DNA of 64,000 bases. It comes from Alphaproteobacteria bacterium. GTDB taxonomy: Bacteria; Pseudomonadota; Alphaproteobacteria; UBA8366. The notes beneath the pieces are model-generated. The model saw only the letters and a list, made by a program, of their open reading frames with translations. It was not told the DNA's origin and made no database searches. The stretch is from positions 372,001 to 436,000 of the forward strand of contig JAJFJD010000001.1 of assembly GCA_021774335.1 (NCBI GenBank), given 5' to 3'. Shown here one piece after another: positions 1-8,965 of this stretch. Within the stretch, counting starts at the first letter, position 1. Every line of letters begins with the position of its first letter. The position numbers and the translations under genes are program-made.

Positions 1-234
1 GATACTCAATTCCATATCAATCGACTTTTCGTCGAAATCGCAGATGCCGGACACATACTTCATCTTCGTCCGGTAAAGCACATTCTCCGGTCCTGCCGCC
101 GTGCCCTCCTTGAACCGGACGAGTTCTCCCGGCGCTTCGAGAACGGCCGCATTCGGACACAGCGCGACTTCCTGGTCGAACTGCGTGCAGGACGCTAAGA
201 CCAACAAACCGGCGGCGGCGGCACCCATTTTCAT
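1..234 (-). CDS. Partial lipoprotein of unknown function
   Basis: The first 78 residues of a minus-strand gene that runs off the window start. It begins MKMGAAAAGLLVLASC, a short lipoprotein signal peptide with lipobox LASC, so Cys16 would be the lipidated residue and the protein would sit on the inner or outer membrane facing the periplasm. Two further Cys (in ALCPN and GICDF) could form a disulfide. I do not recognise the family. It is divergent from thrB, with 304 bp between them. An in-frame ATG two codons downstream is an alternative start. Confidence 0.7.
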   Translation of the reverse strand, partial: MKMGAAAAGLLVLASCTQFDQEVALCPNAAVLEAPGELVRFKEGTAAGPENVLYRTKMKYVSGICDFDEKSIDMELSI

Positions 235-538
235 GTGGTTAATCCGCAATATGGGATCTCGATCCAATGCTCGGCAATGTCAGGCTACCCATCGTCGTTA
301 ACCGCGGCGTTTGACGCTTAAGCTGCATCTCGCCGCCACAGACCCCTGTCCAAGTCCTAGCGCATAATTCCGTCTGGTAAAACTGCAGCATTGACGCGCC
401 AGCGCGCTGGATACTAGACAAGCGTCTGCAATGCGGCAAGGCGTGCCCGAACACAATCGCGGCAGCGGCGGGCCGCCCATTCCGTCCGGCGAACGGTTCG
501 CCGGCAATCCACTGGGACAAAACCGAAAAGCGGATCCG
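235..538. promoter_or_regulatory. Divergent intergenic region with 12-bp palindrome
   Basis: 304 bp between the divergent lipoprotein gene and thrB; no credible gene seen. A TTGACG (391-396) could be a -35 for thrB but no good -10 follows. The perfect palindrome CCAGCGCGCTGG (399-410) lies right after it and could be an operator. Both are weak, by-eye calls. Confidence 0.3.
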
Positions 539-1501
539 ATGGCCGTTTACACCGAAGTGTCCGACGAAGATCTCGAACGGTTTGTCGCCGAATACGATAT
601 CGGCGACGTGTTGTCGTGCAAGGGCATCGCCGAGGGCGTGGAGAATACTAACTATTTGCTGCAAACCGAATCGGGACATTACATCCTGACGCTCTACGAA
701 CGCCGGGTATCGCCGGAAGACTTGCCCTATTTCCTCAATCTTATGGAACACCTGGCGGGCCAGGACATTCCCTGCCCGACGCCGCTGCATGGACGGGACG
801 GCAAGTCTTTGCGCAGCCTATGTGGCCGTCCGGCCGCGATCATCAGCTTCCTGGAAGGCATGTGGCCGCGCCGCATTCATCCCTATCACTGCGCCGCGCT
901 TGGGGAGGCCTTGGCCGATTTCCATATCGCCGGCGCGTCCTTCGGCATGTCGCGGCGAAACAACCTATCAGTCAAATCCTGGCGGCCGCTGCTCGACAGC
1001 TGCATCGACCGGGCCGATCAGGTGGAATCTGGCTTGAGCGACACGTTGCTGCGTGAACTCGACCATCTGGAAGCAAACTGGCCGGAAAACCTACCCGAAG
1101 GCGTGTGTCACGCCGATCTATTCCCAGACAACGTTTTCTTCAGAGGCGAAACGCTGTCCGGCATGATCGATTTCTACTTCGCCTGCAACGACTTCATCGC
1201 CTATGACGTCGGCATTTGCCTGAATGCATGGTGTTTCGAACGCGACCGCAGCTTCAACGTAACCAAGGCCAAGTTGATGCTGGCCGCCTACCGCAAACGC
1301 CGCCCCTTCTCGGCCGAGGAGACGCAGGCGTTGCCGTTGCTTGCCCGCGGAAGCGCAATGCGGTTCCTGCTGACCCGGCTCTACGACTGGCTGAATCATC
1401 CGGAAGGTGCCTTCGTCAAACCGAAGGATCCGCTGGAGTATCTGCGCATCCTCAGTTTTCACCAGCATGTCACCAAACCACAGGATTATGGGCTCGAATG
1501 A
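539..1501 (+). CDS. thrB: Homoserine kinase (ThrB, APH-fold type)
   Basis: 320 residues, the usual length for the alphaproteobacterial homoserine kinase with aminoglycoside-phosphotransferase fold. It phosphorylates homoserine with ATP, the penultimate step of threonine synthesis, in the cytoplasm. Visible are the N-terminal [13 protein letters not shown] nucleotide-binding strand-loop (about residue 33), the catalytic loop CHADLFPDN (about 190) and the metal-binding Asp in GMIDFYF (about 208). The ATG at 539 was chosen because the protein then starts MAVYTEV as family members do; the frame stays open upstream. It overlaps rnhA by 4 bases (ATGA). thrC, the next pathway enzyme, lies at 7.5-8.9 kb on the other strand. 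Confidence 0.92.
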   Translation: MAVYTEVSDEDLERFVAEYDIGDVLSCKGIAEGVENTNYLLQTESGHYILTLYERRVSPEDLPYFLNLMEHLAGQDIPCPTPLHGRDGKSLRSLCGRPAAIISFLEGMWPRRIHPYHCAALGEALADFHIAGASFGMSRRNNLSVKSWRPLLDSCIDRADQVESGLSDTLLRELDHLEANWPENLPEGVCHADLFPDNVFFRGETLSGMIDFYFACNDFIAYDVGICLNAWCFERDRSFNVTKAKLMLAAYRKRRPFSAEETQALPLLARGSAMRFLLTRLYDWLNHPEGAFVKPKDPLEYLRILSFHQHVTKPQDYGLE

Positions 1502-1941
1502 TGGGCGGTACCGGACGCGTAGAAATTTTCACGGATGGCGCCTGCAGCGGCAACCCGGGTCCCGGCGGCTGGGGCGCATTGCTGCGGTGGAATGGCACGG
1601 AAAAGGAACTGAACGGCGGCGAACGCGACACCACCAACAACCGCATGGAGATGATGGCCGCGATACAGGCGTTGGAAGCGTTGAAACGCCCCGCCCACAT
1701 CGATCTCTATACAGACAGCGTTTACCTGCGCGACGGGATCACGAAGTGGATCCACAACTGGAAGGCAAAAGGCTGGAAAACCGCTGCCAAGAAGCCGGTC
1801 AAGAACGTGGACCTGTGGCAGCGACTGGAAACCGCGATGGCCCATCATCAGGTGGAATGGCACTGGGTCAAAGGACACAACGGCCATCCGGAGAACGAGC
1901 GGGCCGATATGCTGGCCCGCGACGGCATCCCCGGTCGATAA
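1498..1941 (+). CDS. rnhA: Ribonuclease HI
   Basis: 147 residues, a full-length bacterial RNase HI, which cuts the RNA strand of RNA-DNA hybrids (Okazaki primers, R-loops) in the cytoplasm. The metal-binding acidic residues are all present: Asp in [12 protein letters not shown] (about 13), Glu in NNRMEMMAA (about 51), Asp in LYTDSVYL (about 73) and Asp in NERADMLAR (about 137); the [11 protein letters not shown] loop carries the catalytic His. The start ATG overlaps the thrB stop, so the two are translationally coupled. A second ATG follows at once (1501). Confidence 0.95.
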   Translation: MMGGTGRVEIFTDGACSGNPGPGGWGALLRWNGTEKELNGGERDTTNNRMEMMAAIQALEALKRPAHIDLYTDSVYLRDGITKWIHNWKAKGWKTAAKKPVKNVDLWQRLETAMAHHQVEWHWVKGHNGHPENERADMLARDGIPGR

Positions 1942-1945
1942 GACA

Positions 1946-1979
1946 TCGGCGGCAGGGCATTTCGAAGTCCCGCCGCCGA
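1946..1979. terminator. Hairpin between convergent rnhA and peroxiredoxin
   Basis: GGCGGC-A-GGG pairs with CCC-GCCGCC around a loop near CATTTCGAAGT, a strong GC stem with one bulged A. It lies between two convergent genes and could end transcription from both sides. Only a short T-rich stretch follows. Confidence 0.6.
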
Positions 1980-2009
1980 ATTGTCTAACCGCTGGGACGC
2001 GACTGTCCC

Positions 2010-2492
2010 TTAGAGCTGTTCGAGGATCGTCTCCGCGCCCGAAATTTCCAGCGCCCCGCCCTCTTCGAGGTTCAATTCCTTGACCACACCGTCATCGACC
2101 ACCATCGAGAAGCGGCGGCAGCGCAGGCCCAGGCCCCGGTCGCCGAGATCGAGTTCGATCCCCATCTGTTTCGTCAGGTCGGCGCTACCGTCGGCCAGCA
2201 TTTCGACATCGGAGCCGGTGCCCTGATCTTTCGCCCAGGCGCCCATGACGAAGGCATCGTTGACCGACATGCAAGCGATAGTATCTACACCCTTGGCCTT
2301 GATCGATCCCGCGTTGGAAAGGAATCCCGGGACATGCTGCGCGGAGCATGTCGGCGTGAACGCGCCCGGCAACCCAAAGAGAACCACTTTCTTTCCGCCG
2401 CAAAGGTCATCCGTGGTCACAGCTTCCGGACCGTCCGCGCCCATCCGGTACAACGTCGTCGACGGCAACTTATCTCCAACTTTAATGGTCAT
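2010..2492 (-). CDS. Peroxiredoxin, Prx5/AhpE-like
   Basis: 160 residues matching atypical Prx5-type peroxiredoxins that reduce H2O2 and alkyl hydroperoxides with glutathione or thioredoxin. The peroxidatic Cys is in PGAFTPTCSAQHVPGF (about residue 47); a second Cys in IACMSVND and a third in LRCRRFS are further on. The start ATG at 2492 (MTIKVGDKLP) is preferred because Prx5 proteins begin this way; the frame continues 11 codons upstream without family similarity. Convergent with rnhA; monocistronic as far as I can see. Confidence 0.9.
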   Translation of the reverse strand: MTIKVGDKLPSTTLYRMGADGPEAVTTDDLCGGKKVVLFGLPGAFTPTCSAQHVPGFLSNAGSIKAKGVDTIACMSVNDAFVMGAWAKDQGTGSDVEMLADGSADLTKQMGIELDLGDRGLGLRCRRFSMVVDDGVVKELNLEEGGALEISGAETILEQL

Positions 2493-2613
2493 GTTGAACT
2501 CCCATGAGGTGTTTCTTTGGCCCACCTTATTGCATCAGCCGGATTCGATGCCAACGACAAAAGGCCGACAGACGCACGTGGCGTCATCGACCGGCCAACG
2601 TCAATCTCTGCGG

Positions 2614-4749
2614 TTATTTTGAAACGACGGCGCGGTCCGAGCCGGCTTCGGAAAACGCCGACATCACCGCACTCTGCGTCAAGAGTTCGGGCAGGATGAT
2701 GCCCTGCGGCGCCTTCGGTCCGAAGATCACGTTGAACGGAATGCCGTAGCGGCCGAAACGCGCGAGATACTCGGCGATCTTCGGGTCCGGCCGCGTCCAA
2801 TCCGCCTGCATGGCGACAATCGCAGGACTGGCCAGCGTCTCGGCGACCTCGCCTTTGTCGAACACGAAGGATTTATTTACCTGGCACGTTATGCACCACT
2901 CCGCGGTCACATCGACAATTACCGTCTTGCCCTCGCTGACCAGACGCGGAATGGCCGCTTCGTCGAACGGCTTCCAAACGCCGCTGGCGGTGCTGAAGCC
3001 TTTGGTCGAGGTCACCGATGGGCCGAAGACCGGGACTAGGACGGCCGCCACCGTGAGGCTTGTAACGACAACGACGGCATATCGACCGACGCGCGACCCT
3101 TCCAAACGCCGGGCCACAAACACCAGCGGCACGATTCCCAAAAGCGCCGCAATCGCAATTGTCGCTTCCAACCCGACCAGCGTATGGACAATCGAGAGCA
3201 GCCAAACACCGTTCGCCACAAGCGCAATGCCAAGCACGCGCCGCAAGTTCGCCATCCAGGGTCCGGGGCGCGGCAATCGTGTCGCCAGCCCTGGGAAGGC
3301 CGCGATAATGAGATATGGCAGAGCAAAGCCGATGCCAAGCGCGGTAAACACGATCAAAATTTCGGCCGGCCCCCGGCTCAGTGCAAAGCCGACAGCGGTG
3401 CCCAGGAACGGTGCGGAACACGGCGTCGCCAGCAATGTCGCGAAGGCCCCGGACATGAAATGCCCGGTCAGGGAACTGCCCTCACCGTGGCGCGACGCGA
3501 AGTCGGTAACGCGGCCCGGCAGGTTGATCTCGAACAAGCCAAACAGGTTGCACGCAAACAGGACCAGGATCGCCGTCAGCAAGACCAGGAAAACCGGTTG
3601 CTGGAACTGAATCCCCCATCCGATGGCCATGCCGGCGCTCTTGAGGCCGATCAGGACACCGGCGATTAGCAGCAACGAGAACAGGATTCCCGCCGAGGAT
3701 GCCAGGAATCCGGCGCGCACGGCCCCACGCTCTGCACCGCCATGTCCGACCACATTCAGCAGCTTGATCGACAGGACCGGCAGCACACAGGGCATCAAAT
3801 TGAGAATCAGCCCGCCGATCACTGCTAGGACAATGATCGTCAGGATCGATTGGGAGCCCGTCACGCCGCCGAATCCAACCGGCGGAACCGTCCCCTCACC
3901 GAGCCGGACTGTAACGACATGCTCCATCGCGCGGCCGTTGTCGACAAGCGTAAGACGAAGCGGTGCTGCTTCGAATTCCTTCTGCGGCACGCCACCCGCG
4001 GTAAGCGTGAGCACGGCGCTCCGGGCATTCGATGCAATCGACACCTTCGGCCGCGTGAAAAATGCCCCTTCGGGACCTTCGACATACAGATCGGGTTTCA
4101 CGAACGCTTCGGCCGCGGTGGCCTGGACGTTCAAGATCACCTCCTCACCCTTCGCGGTAAGCGACACCGCACCGATCGAGAGTCCGTGTCGCGGGCCTTC
4201 TCCCGGCACCTGCGAGGTATACCGGGCCAGCACATTTGCCTGATTCGAGGGTTTCGCCGACGCCGCGGGTAAATCCAAGCCCAGCTTCACCTGATGCGGC
4301 ACGCATATTTCGTCGCAGGTGAGATAGGAGATGTCGGCGCGCAAGACGATAGGCTTTCCCGGTTCAACCGGTTCCACCTTCAACGGCAGAATGACTTCGT
4401 CCTTGTAGCCGAGCGTTTCCAACCCAAGCACGGAGAACCGTTTCGGCGCAGGCCATTCAAGCCGCGCCGACGCGACATTCTCCGATTTCTGCCAATCGAT
4501 CCGTGGCGGATAACCGGCATCGCCCGGCGACCGCCAATAGATCTTCCATCCTGGCTGCAATTTGAATTCGAGCCCAAGCGCAATCGACTTGCGGTCGCCG
4601 ACGCCATCGACCGCCGATACGAGGCGCAATTTGCCCTGATCGTTCACCGACCAATCGCTCGCCATCGCGAAAGCGCCACCAGTCACCCCCATCAGCGAGG
4701 CAACCAGCGAAATTGTGGCGCCGATTCGGAATGCAAGTCGCAAGATCAC
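2614..4749 (-). CDS. Protein-disulfide reductase, DsbD/ScsB family
   Basis: 711 residues. A signal peptide (1-27) is followed by a periplasmic domain with a CDEIC pair (about residue 144), then about eight membrane segments (300-600) with the redox Cys in NLMPCVLPVLSIKLL and ATPCSAPFLGT, and a C-terminal thioredoxin domain with EWCITCQVNK (about 615). This is the layout that carries electrons from cytosolic thioredoxin to periplasmic thiol proteins. The N-terminal part resembles ScsB (suppressor of copper sensitivity) more than E. coli DsbD, so a role in copper stress or periplasmic peroxide defence is possible. The start is GTG with an AAAGG upstream. Confidence 0.88.
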   Translation of the reverse strand: MILRLAFRIGATISLVASLMGVTGGAFAMASDWSVNDQGKLRLVSAVDGVGDRKSIALGLEFKLQPGWKIYWRSPGDAGYPPRIDWQKSENVASARLEWPAPKRFSVLGLETLGYKDEVILPLKVEPVEPGKPIVLRADISYLTCDEICVPHQVKLGLDLPAASAKPSNQANVLARYTSQVPGEGPRHGLSIGAVSLTAKGEEVILNVQATAAEAFVKPDLYVEGPEGAFFTRPKVSIASNARSAVLTLTAGGVPQKEFEAAPLRLTLVDNGRAMEHVVTVRLGEGTVPPVGFGGVTGSQSILTIIVLAVIGGLILNLMPCVLPVLSIKLLNVVGHGGAERGAVRAGFLASSAGILFSLLLIAGVLIGLKSAGMAIGWGIQFQQPVFLVLLTAILVLFACNLFGLFEINLPGRVTDFASRHGEGSSLTGHFMSGAFATLLATPCSAPFLGTAVGFALSRGPAEILIVFTALGIGFALPYLIIAAFPGLATRLPRPGPWMANLRRVLGIALVANGVWLLSIVHTLVGLEATIAIAALLGIVPLVFVARRLEGSRVGRYAVVVVTSLTVAAVLVPVFGPSVTSTKGFSTASGVWKPFDEAAIPRLVSEGKTVIVDVTAEWCITCQVNKSFVFDKGEVAETLASPAIVAMQADWTRPDPKIAEYLARFGRYGIPFNVIFGPKAPQGIILPELLTQSAVMSAFSEAGSDRAVVSK

Positions 4750-4927
4750 GTTAAACCTTTGTTAACCATATTATTCCCCATGGTCGTCGGCGGAAGACCT
4801 GTAGGAGAATATAGTCTCGCCAAGTAAAGGAATCCCCTCAATTTTACGTGCGAATCCGCGAGCGGACGGTGCGGTTTCGATGGTCTTAATCCGCCTTTGG
4901 GTTCAAATCCTTCCCGTCAGCACGTAT

Positions 4928-4933
4928 TATAAT
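4928..4933 (+). promoter_or_regulatory. Candidate -10 box for yqgE
   Basis: A perfect TATAAT at 4928-4933, 38 bp before the chosen yqgE ATG. No good -35 at the ideal distance; TTCAAA (4902-4907) is 20 bp upstream. Confidence 0.4.
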
Positions 4934-4971
4934 GGTGTGTATCAGCAGCGTATGTGGTGACGGGTTATCCG

Positions 4972-5562
4972 ATGGACGTTTTTGATGAAACCCCGGGTCG
5001 TCAGGAAGGCGGCTACCTGACCGGCCATCTATTGATCGCCATGCCCAACATGCGCGATCCGCGGTTCGAAAAATCGGTCATCTACATGTGTGTGCATAAT
5101 GCCGAAGGGGCGATGGGGCTGGTCGTAAACCAGCAGATCGACGGCATTACATTTGCGGAATTACTGGACCAACTGAATATCGACACCGAGGCCAAGGCGC
5201 CCAGCCTGCCGGTTTATTTCGGGGGGCCGGTCGAAACCGGCCGCGGATTCGTGCTGCATTCAGCCGACTATGAACAGAGCGGCACGATCATGGTCGACCC
5301 GCTGACTGGCCTGACCGCAACGGTCGACATCCTGAAGGACATCGCCGAGAAAAGCGGCCCGCGACATTCTATTCTCGCCCTCGGCTATGCCGGTTGGGGA
5401 CCAGGCCAGCTTGACGGAGAAATCCAGCAGAATGCTTGGCTGCATGTGCCTTCGGACGACACGCTGCTGTTTGAAGGAGACCTCGGCACGAAATGGGAGC
5501 GGGCGATCGCCAAGATCGGCTTCGACCCGGCCCTTTTATCCGGTGATGCCGGTCACGCCTGA
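4972..5562 (+). CDS. YqgE/AlgH family protein
   Basis: 196 residues (DUF179). The N-terminal GYLTGHLLIAMPNMRDPRFEKSVIY signature and the later GLVVNQ and PVYFGGPVETGRGFVLH blocks are diagnostic. The molecular role of YqgE is not settled; AlgH was named in Pseudomonas for an effect on alginate. The ATG at 4972 is chosen; two GTG codons (4954, 4957) upstream in frame would add six or five residues. The gene is divergent from dsbD and convergent with the acetyltransferase. Confidence 0.9.
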   Translation: MDVFDETPGRQEGGYLTGHLLIAMPNMRDPRFEKSVIYMCVHNAEGAMGLVVNQQIDGITFAELLDQLNIDTEAKAPSLPVYFGGPVETGRGFVLHSADYEQSGTIMVDPLTGLTATVDILKDIAEKSGPRHSILALGYAGWGPGQLDGEIQQNAWLHVPSDDTLLFEGDLGTKWERAIAKIGFDPALLSGDAGHA

Positions 5563-5578
5563 GCCTACTGCAGTGAGC

Positions 5579-6187
5579 CTACTGCAGGTCCGGCAGCCGC
5601 CCATTCGATTTCTTGAAATCGTCGCGCAGGATCGCATGCGTAACGTGATCCTGCCATCGCCCGTTGATACGAAGGTATCGGCGCGCGATACCTTCCTCAT
5701 GAAATCCGGTTTTCAGCAGCAGATGCCGGCTGGCATCGTTGTGCGGCAGGCATGCCGCTTCCACGCGATGCAATCCCAAAGTATCGAAGGAGAAGGACAG
5801 CACGAGTGAGACCGCCTCCGACATATAGCCCTGACCGGCAAAGGGCTCGCCCATCCAATAACCGATGTTGCCGCATTGCGCGACGCCGCGCCGGACATTC
5901 GATAGCGTGATGCCACCGGTCAACGCGTCGCTCGATTGCTCGAAAATGAAAAAGGCGAAGCTCGACCGGCTCTGCCAGTCGAGACAAAACCGCCGGTAGC
6001 GCCGGTTGAACGCCGCCGTCGTCGCCGCATCGGGCGGCCAGGCCGGCTCCCACGGTACTAGGAATTCACGGCTTAACTGCCGCAGATGAACCCATTCGGC
6101 GCGGTCGCGTTTCTTCGGTGGCCGCACGTAGACCGTACTGCCATCGATCCGGACCGTAGGCATCCGACTAGAGAGAATTCCGAACAT
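5579..6187 (-). CDS. GNAT N-acetyltransferase, RimJ/RimL-like
   Basis: 202 residues. The RimJ-type acetyltransferase pattern is clear: substrate strand TVYVRPPKKRDRAEW near the N-terminus, GNIGYWMGEPFAGQGYMSEA (acetyl-CoA loop, about 120-140) and NDASRHLLLKTGFHEEGIARRYL near the C-terminus. Such proteins acetylate N-termini of ribosomal or other proteins. It lies 25 bp after the M16 peptidase gene on the same strand, so it is probably the last gene of the thrC-M16-GNAT unit. Confidence 0.88.
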   Translation of the reverse strand: MFGILSSRMPTVRIDGSTVYVRPPKKRDRAEWVHLRQLSREFLVPWEPAWPPDAATTAAFNRRYRRFCLDWQSRSSFAFFIFEQSSDALTGGITLSNVRRGVAQCGNIGYWMGEPFAGQGYMSEAVSLVLSFSFDTLGLHRVEAACLPHNDASRHLLLKTGFHEEGIARRYLRINGRWQDHVTHAILRDDFKKSNGRLPDLQ

Positions 6188-6212
6188 GCCGCCGCCCCCG
6201 ACCTTCGCCCCG

Positions 6213-7472
6213 CTACATGACAAGCATGCCGGTTACGCTGTCGAGCCCCGGCAACTGTTTCGATGGGCCGATCGCAGCGATCGTCGGGCGGCCGGAAAAG
6301 GTCCGGTGCGCGAAACGCGCAACGGATTCTACGTCCACCGCCTCGATGCGAAGCACCTGCTCGTCCAACGGCACGGGCGCGCCGAACGCGAGCGTCTGCT
6401 GGCCGAGCTGGTCGCAGCGCGACCCCGTGGATTCCAGCGACATCAGCGTGCCTGCCTTGAGTTGGTTACGCGCGCGGATAACTTCCTCCTCGCGGATGGT
6501 ATCCGGCAACCGGACAATTTCTTCACAGACCGATTGCATCAAGGATTCTGCTTCGGCGTCCCCGGTACCGGCATAAATACCGAAGAGACCGCCATCCGAA
6601 TAATACGACGCGAAGGAATAGATCGAATAGACGAGGCCGCGTTTCTCTCGAATTTCCTGGAACAAGCGCGACGACATGCCGCCGCCGAACAGCGTAGACA
6701 TGATCGTCGCCGCGTAGAAGTCGTCATCGCCGTAAGAAACACCCGGGAAGCCCAGAACCAGATGGAGCTGTTCCAGGTCGCGGTCGACCCGCTGCTCGCC
6801 GCCACCATACTGCGCTGGCTCGGAAATCAGGCTGCCATTCGGCTGCAGGCCCCCAAAGCGCCGCTCCGCGAACTTGACCAGAGCATCGTGATCGACACGG
6901 CCCGCCGCCGCCAACACCATCCGATCGCTGGCATAGGCTTGGCGCATATATTCCATGATGGTCTCGCGCGTCATGCCACGCACCACGTCGGCGCTGCCGA
7001 GCACCGGCCGGCCAAGCGGCTGATCCGGGTAGGCTGTTAACTGGAAGTTGTCGAAGATCAGGTCGTCCGGCGTGTCATGCGCCTGCCCAATTTCCTGCAA
7101 CACCACGGCGCGTTCACGTTTCAGTTCTTCGTCGTCAAAGGTCGCGTTCTGCAGGATATCGGCCAGGATATCGAGCGCCAGGGGCACGTCGTCCTTCAAG
7201 ACCTTGGCGTAGTAGACCGTACTCTCGCGGCTGGTATAGGCGTTGAGATGGCCGCCGACGGTTTCGATCTCTTCCGCGATATCCACTGCACTGCGGCGCT
7301 CCGTTCCCTTGAAGGCCATATGCTCCAGGAGATGGGCGACACCGTTCACCTCCGCCGGTTCATTGCGCGTCCCCGCGCCGACCCAAACTCCCACCGAGGC
7401 GGATTCGACGGACGGCATTTCATGGCTGACGATGCGAAAGCCATTGTTCAGGGTCGTCAAATGAACGGTCAT
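6213..7472 (-). CDS. M16 family zinc peptidase (mitochondrial processing peptidase-like)
   Basis: 419 residues, the single-chain bacterial form of the pitrilysin family most related to the mitochondrial processing peptidase beta subunit. The inverted zinc motif HLLEH is at 47-51 (AHLLEHMAFKGT) and the distal Glu lies in VVLQEIGQ, about 75 residues on. The glycine-rich loop (FGGGMSSRLFQEIREKRGL) near residue 270 is intact, so it should be active. Its ATG overlaps the thrC stop (ATGA), which indicates translational coupling; this neighbour pair recurs in alphaproteobacteria. Confidence 0.92.
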   Translation of the reverse strand: MTVHLTTLNNGFRIVSHEMPSVESASVGVWVGAGTRNEPAEVNGVAHLLEHMAFKGTERRSAVDIAEEIETVGGHLNAYTSRESTVYYAKVLKDDVPLALDILADILQNATFDDEELKRERAVVLQEIGQAHDTPDDLIFDNFQLTAYPDQPLGRPVLGSADVVRGMTRETIMEYMRQAYASDRMVLAAAGRVDHDALVKFAERRFGGLQPNGSLISEPAQYGGGEQRVDRDLEQLHLVLGFPGVSYGDDDFYAATIMSTLFGGGMSSRLFQEIREKRGLVYSIYSFASYYSDGGLFGIYAGTGDAEAESLMQSVCEEIVRLPDTIREEEVIRARNQLKAGTLMSLESTGSRCDQLGQQTLAFGAPVPLDEQVLRIEAVDVESVARFAHRTFSGRPTIAAIGPSKQLPGLDSVTGMLVM

Positions 7473-8875
7473 GCGGCGCCTCGCAGCTCGGACGTTTCGC
7501 GGACGAAGTCACGCAGCGCGTCCAGGCTGTTCGGAAGAATCTTCATGTGTTCGTCCCGATCGTGCAGGTCCGCGAGCCGAGCCGGCAATTCCGGCCGGAC
7601 GCCTGTCGCCGATTCGACCGCATCGGGAAACTTCGCCGGGTGCGCCGTCGCCAACGCGACCAATGGATCATCCCCGTCGGGGCGACGGACGGCTGCGGCA
7701 TCAACGCCGACCGCACTATGCGGGTCGAGCAAAACGCCGGTCTTGGCGAAAATGTCGGCGATGACCTGTTTGGTCCGCGCGTCGTCGACCTTGTATCCGG
7801 TGAACAGCTCAGTCGCAGTTTGCCATTGCGCCGCGTCCAGCGGCAGCGTGCCCTTTTCCCGGAATTGCGCCATAGCCTGTTTAACAGCATCGCCGTCACG
7901 GCCGAGCAGATCGAACAGAAGACGCTCGAAATTGCTCGACACCTGGATGTCCATGCTTGGCGACAGCGTTGGCTCGACGCCCGAGATCGACATGTCGTTG
8001 CTGTCGAAGAAGCGAGTCAAAATGTCGTTGCTGTTCGACGCGACGACGAAACTGTCGATCGGCAACCCCATCGCGCGGGCGGCGTAGCCGGCATAGACAT
8101 TGCCGAAATTGCCGGTTGGAACCGCGAAATTGACCTTCCGGTCGGGCGCGCCTAAGGCCAGCGCCGCATGGAAATAGTAGACGATCTGCGCCATTACCCG
8201 GGCCCAGTTGATCGAATTCACGGCGGACAGCTTCAATTCGTTGCGCAGGCCCGTATCGTTGAACATCGCCTTGATCAGGTCCTGACAGTCGTCGAAGGTG
8301 CCTTCGACCGCGATCGTATGCACATTCGGCGCATCGACGGTGGTCATCTGGCGGCGCTGTACGTCGGAAACGCGCTCATGCGGATACAACATGAAGATTT
8401 CGATCGCCGATCGCCCGCGGCACGCCTCGATCGCGGCTGCGCCGGTATCGCCCGAGGTCGCGCCGACGATCGTGATTCGCTCGCCCCGCTTGCTCAACAG
8501 ATGATCGAACAGCCGTCCAAGCAACTGCATCGCCACGTCCTTGAACGCCAGCGTCGGGCCGTGGAACAGTTCGAGCAGCCAGAAATTAGGGCCAAGTTGG
8601 ACCATCGGCGCAACGGCGGGATGTCCGAAATCGTCGTAGGTTTCGTGGACGATAGCGGCAAATTCCGCCGGATCGATCCGGTCGCCGATGAACGGCGTCA
8701 TGACCCGGATGGCAAGCTCGGGGTAGGTCAGTCCTCGCATGGCCCTGAGGTCGTCAGCCGTGAATTGTGGCCAGGATTCAGGGACATACAGACCGCCATC
8801 CTCCGCCAGTCCAGCCAGCAAGACCTGGTCGAACGACAGAACGGGTGCATCGCCACGGGTGCTTATGTAGCGCAC
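7469..8875 (-). CDS. thrC: Threonine synthase
   Basis: 468 residues, PLP-dependent, converts O-phosphohomoserine to threonine. The N-terminal RYISTRGDAP, the PLP-lysine in GPTLAFKDVAMQLLG (about Lys112) and the phosphate-binding GATSGDTGAAAIEA identify the long bacterial form. The start is taken as GTG at 8875, 10 nt behind a GGAGG; an upstream in-frame GTG at 8896 precedes that ribosome site and is rejected. Its partner homoserine kinase is at 539-1501. It is followed directly by the M16 peptidase. Confidence 0.95.
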   Translation of the reverse strand: MRYISTRGDAPVLSFDQVLLAGLAEDGGLYVPESWPQFTADDLRAMRGLTYPELAIRVMTPFIGDRIDPAEFAAIVHETYDDFGHPAVAPMVQLGPNFWLLELFHGPTLAFKDVAMQLLGRLFDHLLSKRGERITIVGATSGDTGAAAIEACRGRSAIEIFMLYPHERVSDVQRRQMTTVDAPNVHTIAVEGTFDDCQDLIKAMFNDTGLRNELKLSAVNSINWARVMAQIVYYFHAALALGAPDRKVNFAVPTGNFGNVYAGYAARAMGLPIDSFVVASNSNDILTRFFDSNDMSISGVEPTLSPSMDIQVSSNFERLLFDLLGRDGDAVKQAMAQFREKGTLPLDAAQWQTATELFTGYKVDDARTKQVIADIFAKTGVLLDPHSAVGVDAAAVRRPDGDDPLVALATAHPAKFPDAVESATGVRPELPARLADLHDRDEHMKILPNSLDALRDFVRETSELRGAA

Positions 8876-8965
8876 AGTTTGGTTTCCTCCCAACACGGTG
8901 CGCTAACCTAGCCTCACCGCACAAATGGGGCAAGTTGCGGAGGATTTAGCCCTGCCACCGACGGT

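Noticed and set aside
226..234. Similarity of the first lipoprotein start (GCACCCATTTTCATG) to bases near 47320-47335
   Set aside because: Only about 15 bases, with no coding continuity at the second place; treated as coincidence.
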